Of a stretch of 32,644 nucleotides of DNA, positions 1 to 7,700 are shown in pieces. Position 1 is the first letter of the stretch. Every line of letters starts with the position of its first letter. The notes under the pieces were generated by a model, which was not told the DNA's origin, searched no databases, and worked only from the letters and a program-made list of their open reading frames with translations. Made by a program: the position numbers and the translations under genes. Origin of the DNA: Acidobacteriota bacterium (GTDB taxonomy: Bacteria > Acidobacteriota > Vicinamibacteria > Vicinamibacterales > 2-12-FULL-66-21); assembly GCA_013813355.1 (NCBI GenBank), contig JACCRT010000045.1, positions 1 through 32,644 on the forward strand, given 5' to 3'.

Positions 1-2
1 GG

Positions 3-47
3 CGTGTCCTCCGTGGTTAGACCGGTGTCGAAACCACGGAGGACACG
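3..47 (-). terminator. Perfect 16-bp stem hairpin behind the sulfatase gene
   Basis: Positions 3-18 are exactly complementary to 32-47, with a 13-nt loop. The hairpin starts a few bases after the stop codon of the minus-strand gene ending at 54, so it could end that transcript. No U-tract is visible before the window edge, so a Rho-independent terminator is only one reading. The arm contains an ACCACGGAGGACAC-type sequence that resembles the ACCACAGAG-type repeats near 7.7 and 19.9 kb, so it may be a repeat-family member instead. Confidence 0.5.
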
Positions 48-53
48 GCCGTC

Positions 54-2141
54 TCACCGTCCCAGCGCGCTCAACAACTCCTGTGCCGCCTGTCGCTCCC
101 GCGATCCCGGGGGCGCGCGAGCAATGAGGTCCCGGTAGACGGACCTGGCGCGCTCGGGCTGGCCACTCTCCTGCCACGCGATTCCAAGATTCAAGCGCGC
201 CTCGTGAAAGTCGGACGAGGCGGCCACGGCACGTTCGAACCACGGCACCGCGTCAGCCGCGCGGCCGTCCTGCACGCGCATCACGCCGAGGCCGTTGGCG
301 GCGTCGGCGTGGCCCGGCTCGGCATCGAGCGCGCGGCGGTAGGCCGACTCGGCACCCTCCATGTTCCCCAGCTCACGCCACGCGTTCCCGAGGTTCGTCC
401 AGTACGATGGATGGTTCGGATCGCCTTTGGTTGCCCGCTCGAAGAACGCCGCCGCCTCCGACGGCCGTCCCTCCTCGATGTGCAGCAGCCCGAGGCCATT
501 CAGCGATGAGGGGCTGCCGGGGTTCAGTGCGAGGGCAGCCTGCTCCGCCCGCAGCGCCTCCTGGCGATCGCCGGCCGCCCGCGCGGCCACGGCCAGATCG
601 TGGAACAGCGTGGCGTCGGACGGCCAGCGATCCACCGCACGGCGATACACCTGCACGGCTTCGCGGGCACGTCCCGCGTCCTTGAGCGCGCGCGCGAAGG
701 TGGCCTGGAAAACCGGACCGTCTGGAAATCGCACCGCCAGACCCTCGAGCGCAGGGAGCGCGTCGCGCGCGCGGCCCGCGGTCACCAGCGAGAGCGCCGC
801 CTCGAAAGCGTCCCACGCCTCGATGACGCGCGCGGGGTTTGGCGCATCGGTCGGCACCGGGCCGGCCGGCGCAAATCCGACGTACCCGAGCGCGCGCAGC
901 CGCTCCGCCGCCTCCGGACTGACAGTCCGCACCCCAGCGGCCGCGGTCACGCGCTGCAGTTCGTGGATTCGCGCGGTCATGTCCTGGGTGACGCGCGGGC
1001 GCTCGGCCGCCAGGTTCCTCGTTTCGGCGGGGTCCTGCTGCACGTCATAGAGCTCCGGCTCCGACGTGAGGACCAGCTTCCATCGACCGCCAGCCAGCGC
1101 GGCGACCGGATGCCAGCCGGCTGTTCTGGGATACTCCGTCTCGGCGTAGCTGCCCTCACCCTCGGCCTGAGATTGCAGCCCCGGCAGGCCGGGCCGGCCC
1201 AGACCGTCACCGACACCCGGCACACTCGCCAGTGCCAGCAGGCTCCCCGGCAGGTCCGCGTGCGACACCGGCATGGTGATGACCTGGCGGCCGGCGATGC
1301 CCGGAGCGGCGATAATGAGGGGCACGCGAAGGGTCGAATCGTAGGCGAGCATCCCGTGCGTCAGCTCGCCATGCTCGCCGAGACCCTCGCCGTGGTCGCC
1401 CGTCACCGCCACGATCGTCTCCTGCAAGAGCCCGCGGCCCTCCAGCCACGCCAGCAGCCGGCCCACCTGGGCGTCGGCATACGCGACTTCCCCGTCATAC
1501 GCGTTCCCGCGCGCCTGCGTGAGAAACTCCGCTGGCGGCTCGTACGGGGCGTGGGGATCGTAGAGGTGGACCCAGAGGAAGAATGGGGACGCAGCCGGTG
1601 TCCCAGCCAGCCATGCGAGTGCCGCGTCCAGCACCTCGGCACCCGGCCGTTCGGCCTCCAGCCGCGCGGGCGCGTCCGGATCGCGCCGGATGCGATCGTC
1701 GTAGTGCTCGAAGCCATCGTCCAGGCCGAACCGGCGGTCGAGCACGTAGGCGCCGACGAACCCTCCGGTGCGGTAACCCGCGTCACGGAACACTCGCGCG
1801 AGCGTCGGACGATCCTTCGCGAAGGGGACGCCGTTCTCCCGCACGCCGTGCGCCGGCGGCAGTTCGCCTGTCATCATCGTCACGTGCGCCGGCAGCGTCA
1901 GCGCGACCGTCGTCCTGGCGTTCTGGAAGACCGCCCCCGCAGACGCCAGGCGATCGAGGTGCGGCGTGAGCTGCCCGCGGCCCAGCCGGTCGGCGCGCAT
2001 CGTGTCGATCGTCACCAGCACGACGTTCGGCCGGTTGGCTGCGCCTGCGGACGCTGGCGCGGTCCCGTCAGACCTTCGGGCGAGCCACCAGCCTGCCAGC
2101 AGCATACCGGCCAGGATCGCGAGCAAGACTACTCGCTTCAT
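54..2141 (-). CDS. Sulfatase-like (alkaline phosphatase superfamily) hydrolase with C-terminal TPR repeats
   Basis: This 695-aa protein has an N-terminal hydrophobic anchor (about residues 4-20), then a sulfatase/alkaline-phosphatase fold to about residue 400, then roughly six TPR units to the C-terminus. The metal-binding start of the fold is visible (NVVLVTIDTMRAD, Asp46), as are a GDHGEGLGEHGE metal motif and a HLYDPHAPY segment. The place where true sulfatases carry C/S-x-P-x-R reads TLPAH at 82-86. Thr82 is therefore the likely nucleophile and no formylglycine can form, so a phosphatase, phosphodiesterase or transferase role is as likely as sulfatase. The start at 2141 is chosen because AAGGGGG lies about 8 nt upstream and the signal anchor follows directly; the longer open frame upstream overlaps the next gene. 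The protein is probably anchored in the inner membrane facing the periplasm. The substrate is unknown. Confidence 0.85.
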   Translation of the reverse strand: MKRVVLLAILAGMLLAGWWLARRSDGTAPASAGAANRPNVVLVTIDTMRADRLGRGQLTPHLDRLASAGAVFQNARTTVALTLPAHVTMMTGELPPAHGVRENGVPFAKDRPTLARVFRDAGYRTGGFVGAYVLDRRFGLDDGFEHYDDRIRRDPDAPARLEAERPGAEVLDAALAWLAGTPAASPFFLWVHLYDPHAPYEPPAEFLTQARGNAYDGEVAYADAQVGRLLAWLEGRGLLQETIVAVTGDHGEGLGEHGELTHGMLAYDSTLRVPLIIAAPGIAGRQVITMPVSHADLPGSLLALASVPGVGDGLGRPGLPGLQSQAEGEGSYAETEYPRTAGWHPVAALAGGRWKLVLTSEPELYDVQQDPAETRNLAAERPRVTQDMTARIHELQRVTAAAGVRTVSPEAAERLRALGYVGFAPAGPVPTDAPNPARVIEAWDAFEAALSLVTAGRARDALPALEGLAVRFPDGPVFQATFARALKDAGRAREAVQVYRRAVDRWPSDATLFHDLAVAARAAGDRQEALRAEQAALALNPGSPSSLNGLGLLHIEEGRPSEAAAFFERATKGDPNHPSYWTNLGNAWRELGNMEGAESAYRRALDAEPGHADAANGLGVMRVQDGRAADAVPWFERAVAASSDFHEARLNLGIAWQESGQPERARSVYRDLIARAPPGSRERQAAQELLSALGR

Positions 2142-2215
2142 CGCTTCATCCCCCTTGACCTCTCGCCAGCCGCGGGGCGAAGCCTGACCACGCGTGGCCG
2201 CATTCCGACCCCACA

Positions 2216-2974
2216 TCAGACCTCCCCGGGCCCCGCCTCTCCCGCGGCGCTCCCTGACACCCGCCCGGCGCCCCATGACGCCACCTTGTCCAGCTTGGTG
2301 TAGATCACCGGGATGATCGAGAACAGCGTGGCAAAGACGACCGTCAGGCCAAAGGCGTAGAAGAACTGCCCGATGATCCCGCCTATGAAGGCGATCGGCG
2401 TGAACACGACGAGGTTCGTGAGCGTCGACGCCGCCACGGCCAGCCCCACCTCCGCCGTGCCGTTCGCGGCTGCCTCCGCCGGCGAGCTGCCCGCGTCGAG
2501 ATGACGGTAGATGCTCTCCAGCACCACGATCGTGTTCGTGACCAGGATTCCGACGGTGATCCCAAGGACCATGAGCGTCATGACGTTGAGCGGCTGCGTC
2601 AGCCGGAGCGTCGCGTTCCAGGTGTTCGGCTGCCCAAAGGGAAGCGCGGCAAAGGGGTTCTCGTCGTCTCCGTTCCCGTTGCCGGGCGCGGGGAAGGTGA
2701 TGTCCTGGAAAAGCGATGCGAGCGTGCGGGTGTAATTCACCGTCGCGGTGAGCTGGGGCATCACACCGGCACGCACCTCCTGGATCTGCCCCTCGGCGCT
2801 CGCCTGTTGGGCACGGGACAATCCAACCTCCTCGCTGAGGGCCACCGCGCGGGACACGGCGGCATCGAGCGAGAGCACGAGCGGCACCGGCTCCTGCGCG
2901 GTGGCCGGCAGCCGCAGGCACAGGGGCGCCGCGCACGTGAAGAGCACCAGCGCGGGACGCGACATCGAACGCAC
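2216..2974 (-). CDS. Chimeric TolC-family / RND efflux permease remnant
   Basis: This open frame of 252 aa is built from pieces of two different efflux proteins. Residues 1 to about 128 look like the N-terminus of a TolC-type outer-membrane factor: a signal peptide ending near ATAQE, then a coiled-coil beginning (LDAAVSRAVALSEEV, GVMPQLTATVNYTR). From about residue 129 the sequence is RND permease membrane core (NVMTLMVLGITVGILV, VVLESIYRHL, ASTLTNLVVFTPIAF). Near residue 219 it jumps to what resembles the end of an RND protein (PVIYTKLD). It cannot be a working pump or channel by family standards, which need about 450 and 1050 aa. A GTG start at 2974 is preferred because AGAGG lies 7 nt upstream; ATG 2965 is possible. 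It follows the TetR-type gene closely, as an efflux operon would. It is either a deletion relic or an assembly artefact. Confidence 0.75.
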   Translation of the reverse strand: MRSMSRPALVLFTCAAPLCLRLPATAQEPVPLVLSLDAAVSRAVALSEEVGLSRAQQASAEGQIQEVRAGVMPQLTATVNYTRTLASLFQDITFPAPGNGNGDDENPFAALPFGQPNTWNATLRLTQPLNVMTLMVLGITVGILVTNTIVVLESIYRHLDAGSSPAEAAANGTAEVGLAVAASTLTNLVVFTPIAFIGGIIGQFFYAFGLTVVFATLFSIIPVIYTKLDKVASWGAGRVSGSAAGEAGPGEV

Positions 2975-3011
2975 GGCATTACCTCTGTTCACGAACCTGA
3001 CCTCATTTGGA

Positions 3012-3680
3012 TCACGCACGCTTCGCAAGCCCTCCGAAGACGATCTCGAGCTGGCCTGCCACCTCGCGACGGAACGCCCGCTCGGCGATGCCCCCGTTCA
3101 GCCAGTCGAGCATTGTCGTGAAGAAGGCCGCCTCGATGAGGCGTGCCGCGGCCTCCAGCCGCAACGACGGGTCCAGTTCACCCCTCGCGCGGCCAGCGGT
3201 CAGCGCGCTGCGCACCGAAGACTTGACGTGATGACTGAGCGGATCCTGCTGCGCGTCACGCCAGAAGTCGCGCAGGTTCTGGTTGAGCACGAGCCGGAAG
3301 ACGACCCGATCCTCCTGCGCGAGCCGGGCGAGCGTCAGCAGCAGTCGCACGACCTGCTCGCGGCACGTGCCGGACCAGGATTCGAACGTCCCGAGTTCGT
3401 CGAGGAGCCTCACGTGCACGTCGGACGCGAGCGCGTGGAGCAGCGACTCCTTGGAAGGGAAGTAGTTGAACACCGTCCCCTTGGCGACATCCGCGCGCTC
3501 GGCAATCTGCTCGACCGTCGTCGCCTCGTAGCCCTGCTTACGGAACAGCGCCACCGCCGCCTGGTGAATGCGGCGGTACACGTCGAGCTTGTGCCGCTCA
3601 CGCCGCCCGATGACGGGGTTGTGTGCTGGAGCCGGCCGACGTCCGCGTGGGCTGTCTGAAATGGGAGGCAAATTGACCAC
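3012..3680 (-). CDS. TetR/AcrR-family transcriptional regulator
   Basis: The protein is up to 222 aa with a classic TetR N-terminal DNA-binding domain. The helix-turn-helix runs from about residue 36 to 82 (AAVALFRKQGYEATTVEQIA, then ADVAKGTVFNYFPSKESLL). The all-helical C-terminal ligand domain is typical in length but does not reveal the ligand. The gene lies directly upstream of the efflux remnant, ending about 40 nt before its likely start, so its original job was probably to repress an efflux operon. The start is uncertain. The frame opens with GTG at 3680, inside a pair of direct repeats that look like an operator. TTG at 3671 is the next candidate, and no ATG is available before the HTH. 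No Shine-Dalgarno sequence is visible, so leaderless translation is possible. Confidence 0.88.
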   Translation of the reverse strand: MVNLPPISDSPRGRRPAPAHNPVIGRRERHKLDVYRRIHQAAVALFRKQGYEATTVEQIAERADVAKGTVFNYFPSKESLLHALASDVHVRLLDELGTFESWSGTCREQVVRLLLTLARLAQEDRVVFRLVLNQNLRDFWRDAQQDPLSHHVKSSVRSALTAGRARGELDPSLRLEAAARLIEAAFFTTMLDWLNGGIAERAFRREVAGQLEIVFGGLAKRA

Positions 3681-3705
3681 AGTTTAAAATTGACCAGAGT
3701 TCAAC
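3671..3705 (-). promoter_or_regulatory. Putative TetR operator: two direct repeats 17 bp apart
   Basis: AATTGACCACAGTT (3671-3684) is repeated as AATTGACCAGAGTT (3688-3701), matching at 13 of 14 positions with a 17-bp period. Each copy has TTGA/TCAA-type half-site character. The pair overlaps the proposed start of the TetR gene and is locally AT-rich in an otherwise GC-rich region. Autoregulation is the usual arrangement for this family; binding itself is inferred. Confidence 0.5.
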
Positions 3706-3785
3706 TTTAGACTGCCAGGAGAGGTCGCGTCAAGGGACGATGGCGGAACAGCAGAGACGGAGAGGAGAGAGCGGGGGGCCGCCCG

Positions 3786-4229
3786 TCAGGAGGTTCGAGG
3801 ACGCCGGAGCCGGAATTCCCCGTGGTCCATGCGGCTCCGGTAGCGGAACACGAGCTCGGCGGCACTGCCGTGGCCGTCGAACTCGTAGGCGCCGCCCGCG
3901 GCCCAGCCGAGATCGGTCTTGCCGCTGAACGTGTAGCGATCGGGCCCGAGCTTCGCGGTGTGCAGGTCAGTGGCGTAGCAGGCGCGGAAGACCTTGGCAT
4001 AGCGGCCGCGGAACGTGCCCGCCCACCGCTCCGGCGTCAGCACCTCCATCACGCAGCGCAGCGGCCCGCGGTGGCCAGTGGCCGCGCTGATCCACTCACC
4101 CTCCCAACGCCCGGACATGTCTTCCCGATCGTCGGGAACTCCGGCCGCCTTCCACCGGGCGTAGAACTCCTTGCAGTTCGAACGGAGCGGCGCCAGCAGG
4201 TGCTTGGCGTTCTCGAGCACCCGGCGCAT
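3786..4229 (-). CDS. Conserved hypothetical protein, about 147 aa
   Basis: I do not recognise a named family. The protein is soluble and has no signal peptide. The N-terminal 35 residues look helical and basic. After that comes a beta-rich segment with the pattern GRWEGEWISAATGHRG, LRCVMEV, WAGTFRGRYAKVFRACY and DRYTFSGKTDLG. Such alternation of short strands would fit a small beta-barrel or lipocalin-like fold, but this is inference. I chose ATG 4229 because AAGGG lies 5 nt upstream. An ATG at 4259 would add ten residues and also has GAAGG 7 nt upstream, supplied by the last unit of the heptamer repeat. It lies downstream of the S9 peptidase on the same strand, separated from it by that repeat. 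Confidence 0.6.
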   Translation of the reverse strand: MRRVLENAKHLLAPLRSNCKEFYARWKAAGVPDDREDMSGRWEGEWISAATGHRGPLRCVMEVLTPERWAGTFRGRYAKVFRACYATDLHTAKLGPDRYTFSGKTDLGWAAGGAYEFDGHGSAAELVFRYRSRMDHGEFRLRRPRTS

Positions 4230-4266
4230 GCTTTCCCTTCGATCCTTCGAGGCCTTCATCCTTTTT

Positions 4267-4309
4267 CCTTCAGCCTTCAGCCTTCAGCCTTCAGCCTTCA
4301 GCCTTTCAG
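4267..4309. repeat. Tandem heptamer repeat, five perfect CCTTCAG units plus one degenerate
   Basis: Five exact units run from 4267 to 4301, followed by an 8-nt variant (CCTTTCAG). The array contains the stop codon of the S9 peptidase gene (4298-4300) and supplies a GAAGG ribosome-binding-like sequence to the hypothetical gene downstream. It resembles the short tandemly repeated repetitive heptamers described in other bacteria. Confidence 0.85.
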
Positions 4310-6361
4310 AAGATGCTTCTGCAGCCACCCGAACACCGCCTCGTGCCAGTACCGGCTGTTGAGCGCCTTGAGGACCCAGTGCCCTTCGTCGGGGAACACG
4401 ATCGCCTCGGCCGGCACGCCGTTGCGCCGCAGCGCGGTGAACATCTGCAGGCCCTGGTCGACAGGGACACGGTAGTCGAGTTCGTTCGTGATGATGAGCG
4501 TGGGCGTCTTGATCCGGTGGGCGTGATGGTGCGGCGAGAACTTCGCGAACTGTTCGCGCGCCCTCGAATCCCACGGGCGCCCGTGGAACTCCCACTCCGT
4601 AAACCACAACTCTTCGGTTGACAGGCTCATCGACTCGAGGTTGAACACGCCGTCGTGCGAGACGGCCGCCCGGAACCGGTCCGGCTGCTGACTGATGATC
4701 CAGTTGACGGCGTAGCCGCCATAGCTCGCGCCGGCTACCCCCATCCGCCCGGCGTCGACGAAAGGCATCGCGGAGACGGCCTGGAAGACGGCGTCGAGGT
4801 CCGTCATGACCTTTCCCGCCCAGTCGCCGGTGATCTCGTCGACGAATTGCTGGCCGAACCCAGTCGATCCACGGGGATTCGGCGCGGCGACGACGTAACC
4901 CTGCGCGGCCCACAGCGCCGGGTTCCAGCGCGTGGACCAGGCGTCCATCCACGCACCTTGCGGACCGCCGTGAATGAGAAACACGACGGGGTAACGGCGG
5001 GAGGGATCAAAGCCGGGCGGCCGAATCAACCAGTACTGGATTGGGTCCTGCCCGTCACCAGCAACGGTCCGGCTCTCCGGTTCAGCGAACGCCACTTCCT
5101 TCATCCATGATGCGTTCGCCCGGGTCAGGGGCCGCAGGGCGGCGCCATCGAGACCTGCGCGGTAGATGTCGGGTGGAGCCGTCAGGGACGATCGCGAGAA
5201 GACGAGAGCGTCCGCACCGACCTGGATGCTCGAGATCATCCCTCCCTGCATGACGCGGACGGGTTCGCCGCCGGCCGCTGGAAGTCGAAACAGGTTCTCG
5301 CGCCCTTCCTGCTGCGCCGTGAACCAGATCGTGCTGCCATCCTTTGAGAGCGAGTAGTGGCCGAGCGAGAGGTCGGGCGTCGTGAAAAGCGTGCGCGTCG
5401 TCCGGCTGGCCAGGTCGTACGCGTCGAGGTACCAGCGGTCCGACTCGAACGCGGCACGGCGCTGCGCCCGGACGAACAGCGTCCGCCCGTCCCGTGAGAA
5501 CACCGGCTCGACGTCGGCGGCCGGGTTAGCGGTAATCTTCCGCGCGTCCCCGCCCGTGACGGGCACCATCCAGATGTCGGTGTTGGTCGTCCACGCCTCG
5601 CGATCGTTGCCCTCGCGGTTCGAGACGAAGGCCACGTGCTGGCTGTCAGGCGAGAAGGCAATCGCCGCGTCTTCCTGGAAGTGCGGGGGTGAATCGTAGT
5701 CGCCAGGCGTGAGGTCCCGCGCCTCGCCACCCTCAACACCGACGGCGAAGATGTGGTGACGCGTGTTCTCGCGCCACGAATCCCAATGGCGGTAGAGCAG
5801 GCGCGTCAGGCGGCGCGCCTTCACGGGGTTCTGTTCCGCCTCCTCCATCCGGCGCCGGTTGCAGGCCTCGTCCGGGCAGTCGGGATAAACGTCCGAGACA
5901 AAGACGACCGTCCGGCCATCGGGTGAAAACACGAGCGGCGGCTGGACGCCACGCGCGAGGTCCGTCAGCTGCCTGACATTGCCGCCATCGGCGGCCGCCA
6001 GGTAGACCTGCGGGGCGCCATCCCGGGCAGAGATGAACGCGATCCGCGTGCCGTCGGGCGAAAAGCGCGGCGTGCTCTCGCCGCGCGGCCCGCCAATCAG
6101 CTCCCTCGGCTCCGATGATCCGTCCGCAGGAACGACCCAGATATCCGCGTTGCGCGCGCCGGTCTTCAAGTCCGTCGTCGTGCGCACGAACGCCACCGTG
6201 TGGCCGTCGGGGGAGAGCTGCGGGTCCGCGATACGGACCGCCCCGATCAGGTCGTCGATCGCCATCGGCCGGCCGGCCGGCGCCTGTGCGTTCAGGAGCC
6301 CCACGGCCCCTGCGAGGACGCAGACCGACAGCAGGATGCGGGAGAGATTACGGAGCGCCAT
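4298..6361 (-). CDS. Secreted S9-family prolyl oligopeptidase (acylaminoacyl-peptidase / dipeptidyl-peptidase type)
   Basis: This 687-aa serine peptidase has an N-terminal signal peptide that appears to end near LLNAQA (about residue 26). Residues 35-400 form a WD40/PD40-type beta-propeller with repeated SPDG, FSPDGTRIAF and FSRDGRTLF blades. Residues 430-687 form the alpha/beta-hydrolase catalytic domain. Ser546 lies in GASYGGYA, Asp629 in NELDYRVP and His661 in DEGHW, completing the catalytic triad. Such enzymes release short peptides or acylated residues from oligopeptides; the signal peptide places this one in the periplasm or outside. It starts 3 nt after the stop of the four-helix membrane gene, so the two are almost certainly co-transcribed. 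Its last codons lie inside the heptamer repeat. Confidence 0.93.
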   Translation of the reverse strand: MALRNLSRILLSVCVLAGAVGLLNAQAPAGRPMAIDDLIGAVRIADPQLSPDGHTVAFVRTTTDLKTGARNADIWVVPADGSSEPRELIGGPRGESTPRFSPDGTRIAFISARDGAPQVYLAAADGGNVRQLTDLARGVQPPLVFSPDGRTVVFVSDVYPDCPDEACNRRRMEEAEQNPVKARRLTRLLYRHWDSWRENTRHHIFAVGVEGGEARDLTPGDYDSPPHFQEDAAIAFSPDSQHVAFVSNREGNDREAWTTNTDIWMVPVTGGDARKITANPAADVEPVFSRDGRTLFVRAQRRAAFESDRWYLDAYDLASRTTRTLFTTPDLSLGHYSLSKDGSTIWFTAQQEGRENLFRLPAAGGEPVRVMQGGMISSIQVGADALVFSRSSLTAPPDIYRAGLDGAALRPLTRANASWMKEVAFAEPESRTVAGDGQDPIQYWLIRPPGFDPSRRYPVVFLIHGGPQGAWMDAWSTRWNPALWAAQGYVVAAPNPRGSTGFGQQFVDEITGDWAGKVMTDLDAVFQAVSAMPFVDAGRMGVAGASYGGYAVNWIISQQPDRFRAAVSHDGVFNLESMSLSTEELWFTEWEFHGRPWDSRAREQFAKFSPHHHAHRIKTPTLIITNELDYRVPVDQGLQMFTALRRNGVPAEAIVFPDEGHWVLKALNSRYWHEAVFGWLQKHLLKG

Positions 6362-6364
6362 GCC

Positions 6365-6823
6365 TTACCACCCGAACAGCGCGCGGCCGGCGGGCATGCC
6401 GGGCCACGGAATCGAGACGAGAATCGCGAGAAGGGCGAGACCGTAGAAGATTGCCGCGGTGCGGTGCTTCCGCGCCGCGGGAGCCCTGCGGGAGCGGACG
6501 CGGCCGATGTGGGCCAGCGCGGCGCCGACGATCATGCCGAAGGTGTGCTCCACGGCCCAGAAGCGCAAGACGGAGTTGCGCATGGCGCCGCCGAAGTCCT
6601 CGAAGGCCCCGGTCGTGAGCGGGCTCAGGAAGAAGTACAGCACCAGGCCGATCAGCACCTGCAGGTCGAGCGTCGCGACGAACCAGAACCCCGCCCGTTC
6701 ATCGACCCGTGTCCAGGCCCTGACGCCCGACCAGCCGCCCATACCGCGGACGAGGGCGAAGAGCCCCGCAAGAATGACAGCCCAGCGAAGCCAGGAGTGG
6801 AGGAGCAGAACTGTGGAATACAT
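6365..6823 (-). CDS. Four-helix membrane protein, cytochrome-b-like hypothetical
   Basis: The protein is 152 aa with four hydrophobic helices at about residues 4-26, 45-67, 88-108 and 122-140. It carries histidines close to the membrane in helix 1 (LLHSWLRW, His9) and helix 3 (AVEHTFG and ALAHIG). The layout, with the opening LLLHSWLRW, resembles small uncharacterised proteins often annotated as cytochrome B; heme binding is unproven. The ATG at 6823 has no Shine-Dalgarno but sits 6 nt after a TACAAT box, suggesting a leaderless message. It is the first gene of a two-gene unit with the S9 peptidase, 3 nt apart. No functional link between the two is evident. Confidence 0.72.
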   Translation of the reverse strand: MYSTVLLLHSWLRWAVILAGLFALVRGMGGWSGVRAWTRVDERAGFWFVATLDLQVLIGLVLYFFLSPLTTGAFEDFGGAMRNSVLRFWAVEHTFGMIVGAALAHIGRVRSRRAPAARKHRTAAIFYGLALLAILVSIPWPGMPAGRALFGW

Positions 6824-6829
6824 TGGGTC

Positions 6830-6835
6830 ATTGTA
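6830..6835 (-). promoter_or_regulatory. -10-like box TACAAT, 6 nt before the start codon
   Basis: Read on the minus strand this is TACAAT, followed by six bases and then the ATG at 6823. Transcription starting about 7 nt downstream of the box would begin on the start codon. The same box and spacing precede the M28 peptidase gene at 20020. Confidence 0.5.
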
Positions 6836-6838
6836 GTC

Positions 6839-7690
6839 TCAGGGTGCAGCGGGGTGCTGTTTTGCCCCTCTCCCCTCGATCGCAGCAACAAACGCGTCGA
6901 TGGCCCTCCAGTACTGCACGGGATTCACGAGGTGCAGGTCATTGTGGTCGGCGCCGGGAATCGGGACGAAGGTCTTGCGGGTGCCGCGGGCTTCCTCGAA
7001 AACCCGGCGACCCGCGCGAAACGGGATGATTCGATCGGCGTCGCCGTGGATGACGAGCAGCGGGCCGTCATACTCCTCGAGGAACCGGGATGTCGGGAAG
7101 CGGTAGCTGGAGAACAGGTGCAGGAACCGCATCACGGGGTTGCGGCCGATGATGGCGATGACGTCGGCGAAAGGGCTCTCGAGGACGAGGGCGTCAGGCG
7201 GCGCTTTGCTGGCCGTGTAGGCCGCGACAGGTGCCCCGATCGAACGCCCCCAGTGAATGACCGGTACGCCTGGCGTACGCAGCCGCTCCTCGAAGACCCG
7301 CAGCGCGGCGTCGGCGTCGCGGTAGAGCCCCTGCTCACTGGGCCGGCCCGTGCTCGCGCCGAAGCCGCGGTAGTCCACCGCGAGCACGCTGAAGTCCTGG
7401 CGGCGCAGCCCGGCGATCACATCGAGCCACAGCGCGAGGTTGCCGCCGTTGCCATGCCAGAAGATGACCTGCGCGCGTGGCTCCGGCGCCGGGAGCCACC
7501 AGGCATGCAGCGTCTCGCCATCCGCCGTCTCGATCGCCACGTCCTCGAAGTCCAGCTTGAACACTGCCGGGGTCTGCTGCACTCCCTCGAGCGGGAAGAA
7601 CGCCATGCGCGGCTCGAGCCACCACACCAGCAGCTTGAGGCCGACAATGGCGACACCGATCGTGATGGCGAGGCGCATGGGTCTTCGCAT
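6839..7690 (-). CDS. Alpha/beta hydrolase (Bem46/FrsA-like), membrane-anchored
   Basis: The protein is 283 aa and opens with one hydrophobic helix (about residues 6-25), which could anchor it to the inner membrane. The hydrolase fold follows: the oxyanion HGNGGNL motif, the nucleophile elbow GRSIGAP, the acid in HGDADRIIP, and the catalytic His in PGADHNDLH. This order matches serine hydrolases of the Bem46/ABHD13 type; the substrate cannot be read from sequence. ATG 7690 is chosen over a TTG at 7699. ATG 7678 is also possible, and no clear ribosome-binding site separates them. The start abuts a long palindromic repeat element, so the promoter would have to lie in or before that element. It ends 15 nt before the start of the next minus-strand gene. 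Confidence 0.85.
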   Translation of the reverse strand: MRRPMRLAITIGVAIVGLKLLVWWLEPRMAFFPLEGVQQTPAVFKLDFEDVAIETADGETLHAWWLPAPEPRAQVIFWHGNGGNLALWLDVIAGLRRQDFSVLAVDYRGFGASTGRPSEQGLYRDADAALRVFEERLRTPGVPVIHWGRSIGAPVAAYTASKAPPDALVLESPFADVIAIIGRNPVMRFLHLFSSYRFPTSRFLEEYDGPLLVIHGDADRIIPFRAGRRVFEEARGTRKTFVPIPGADHNDLHLVNPVQYWRAIDAFVAAIEGRGAKQHPAAP

Positions 7691-7700
7691 GAGAGTCAAC

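Noticed and set aside
600-2303. Long plus-strand open frame opposite the sulfatase-like gene
   Set aside because: Same shadow effect; no recognisable motif, and it runs against a well-supported gene.
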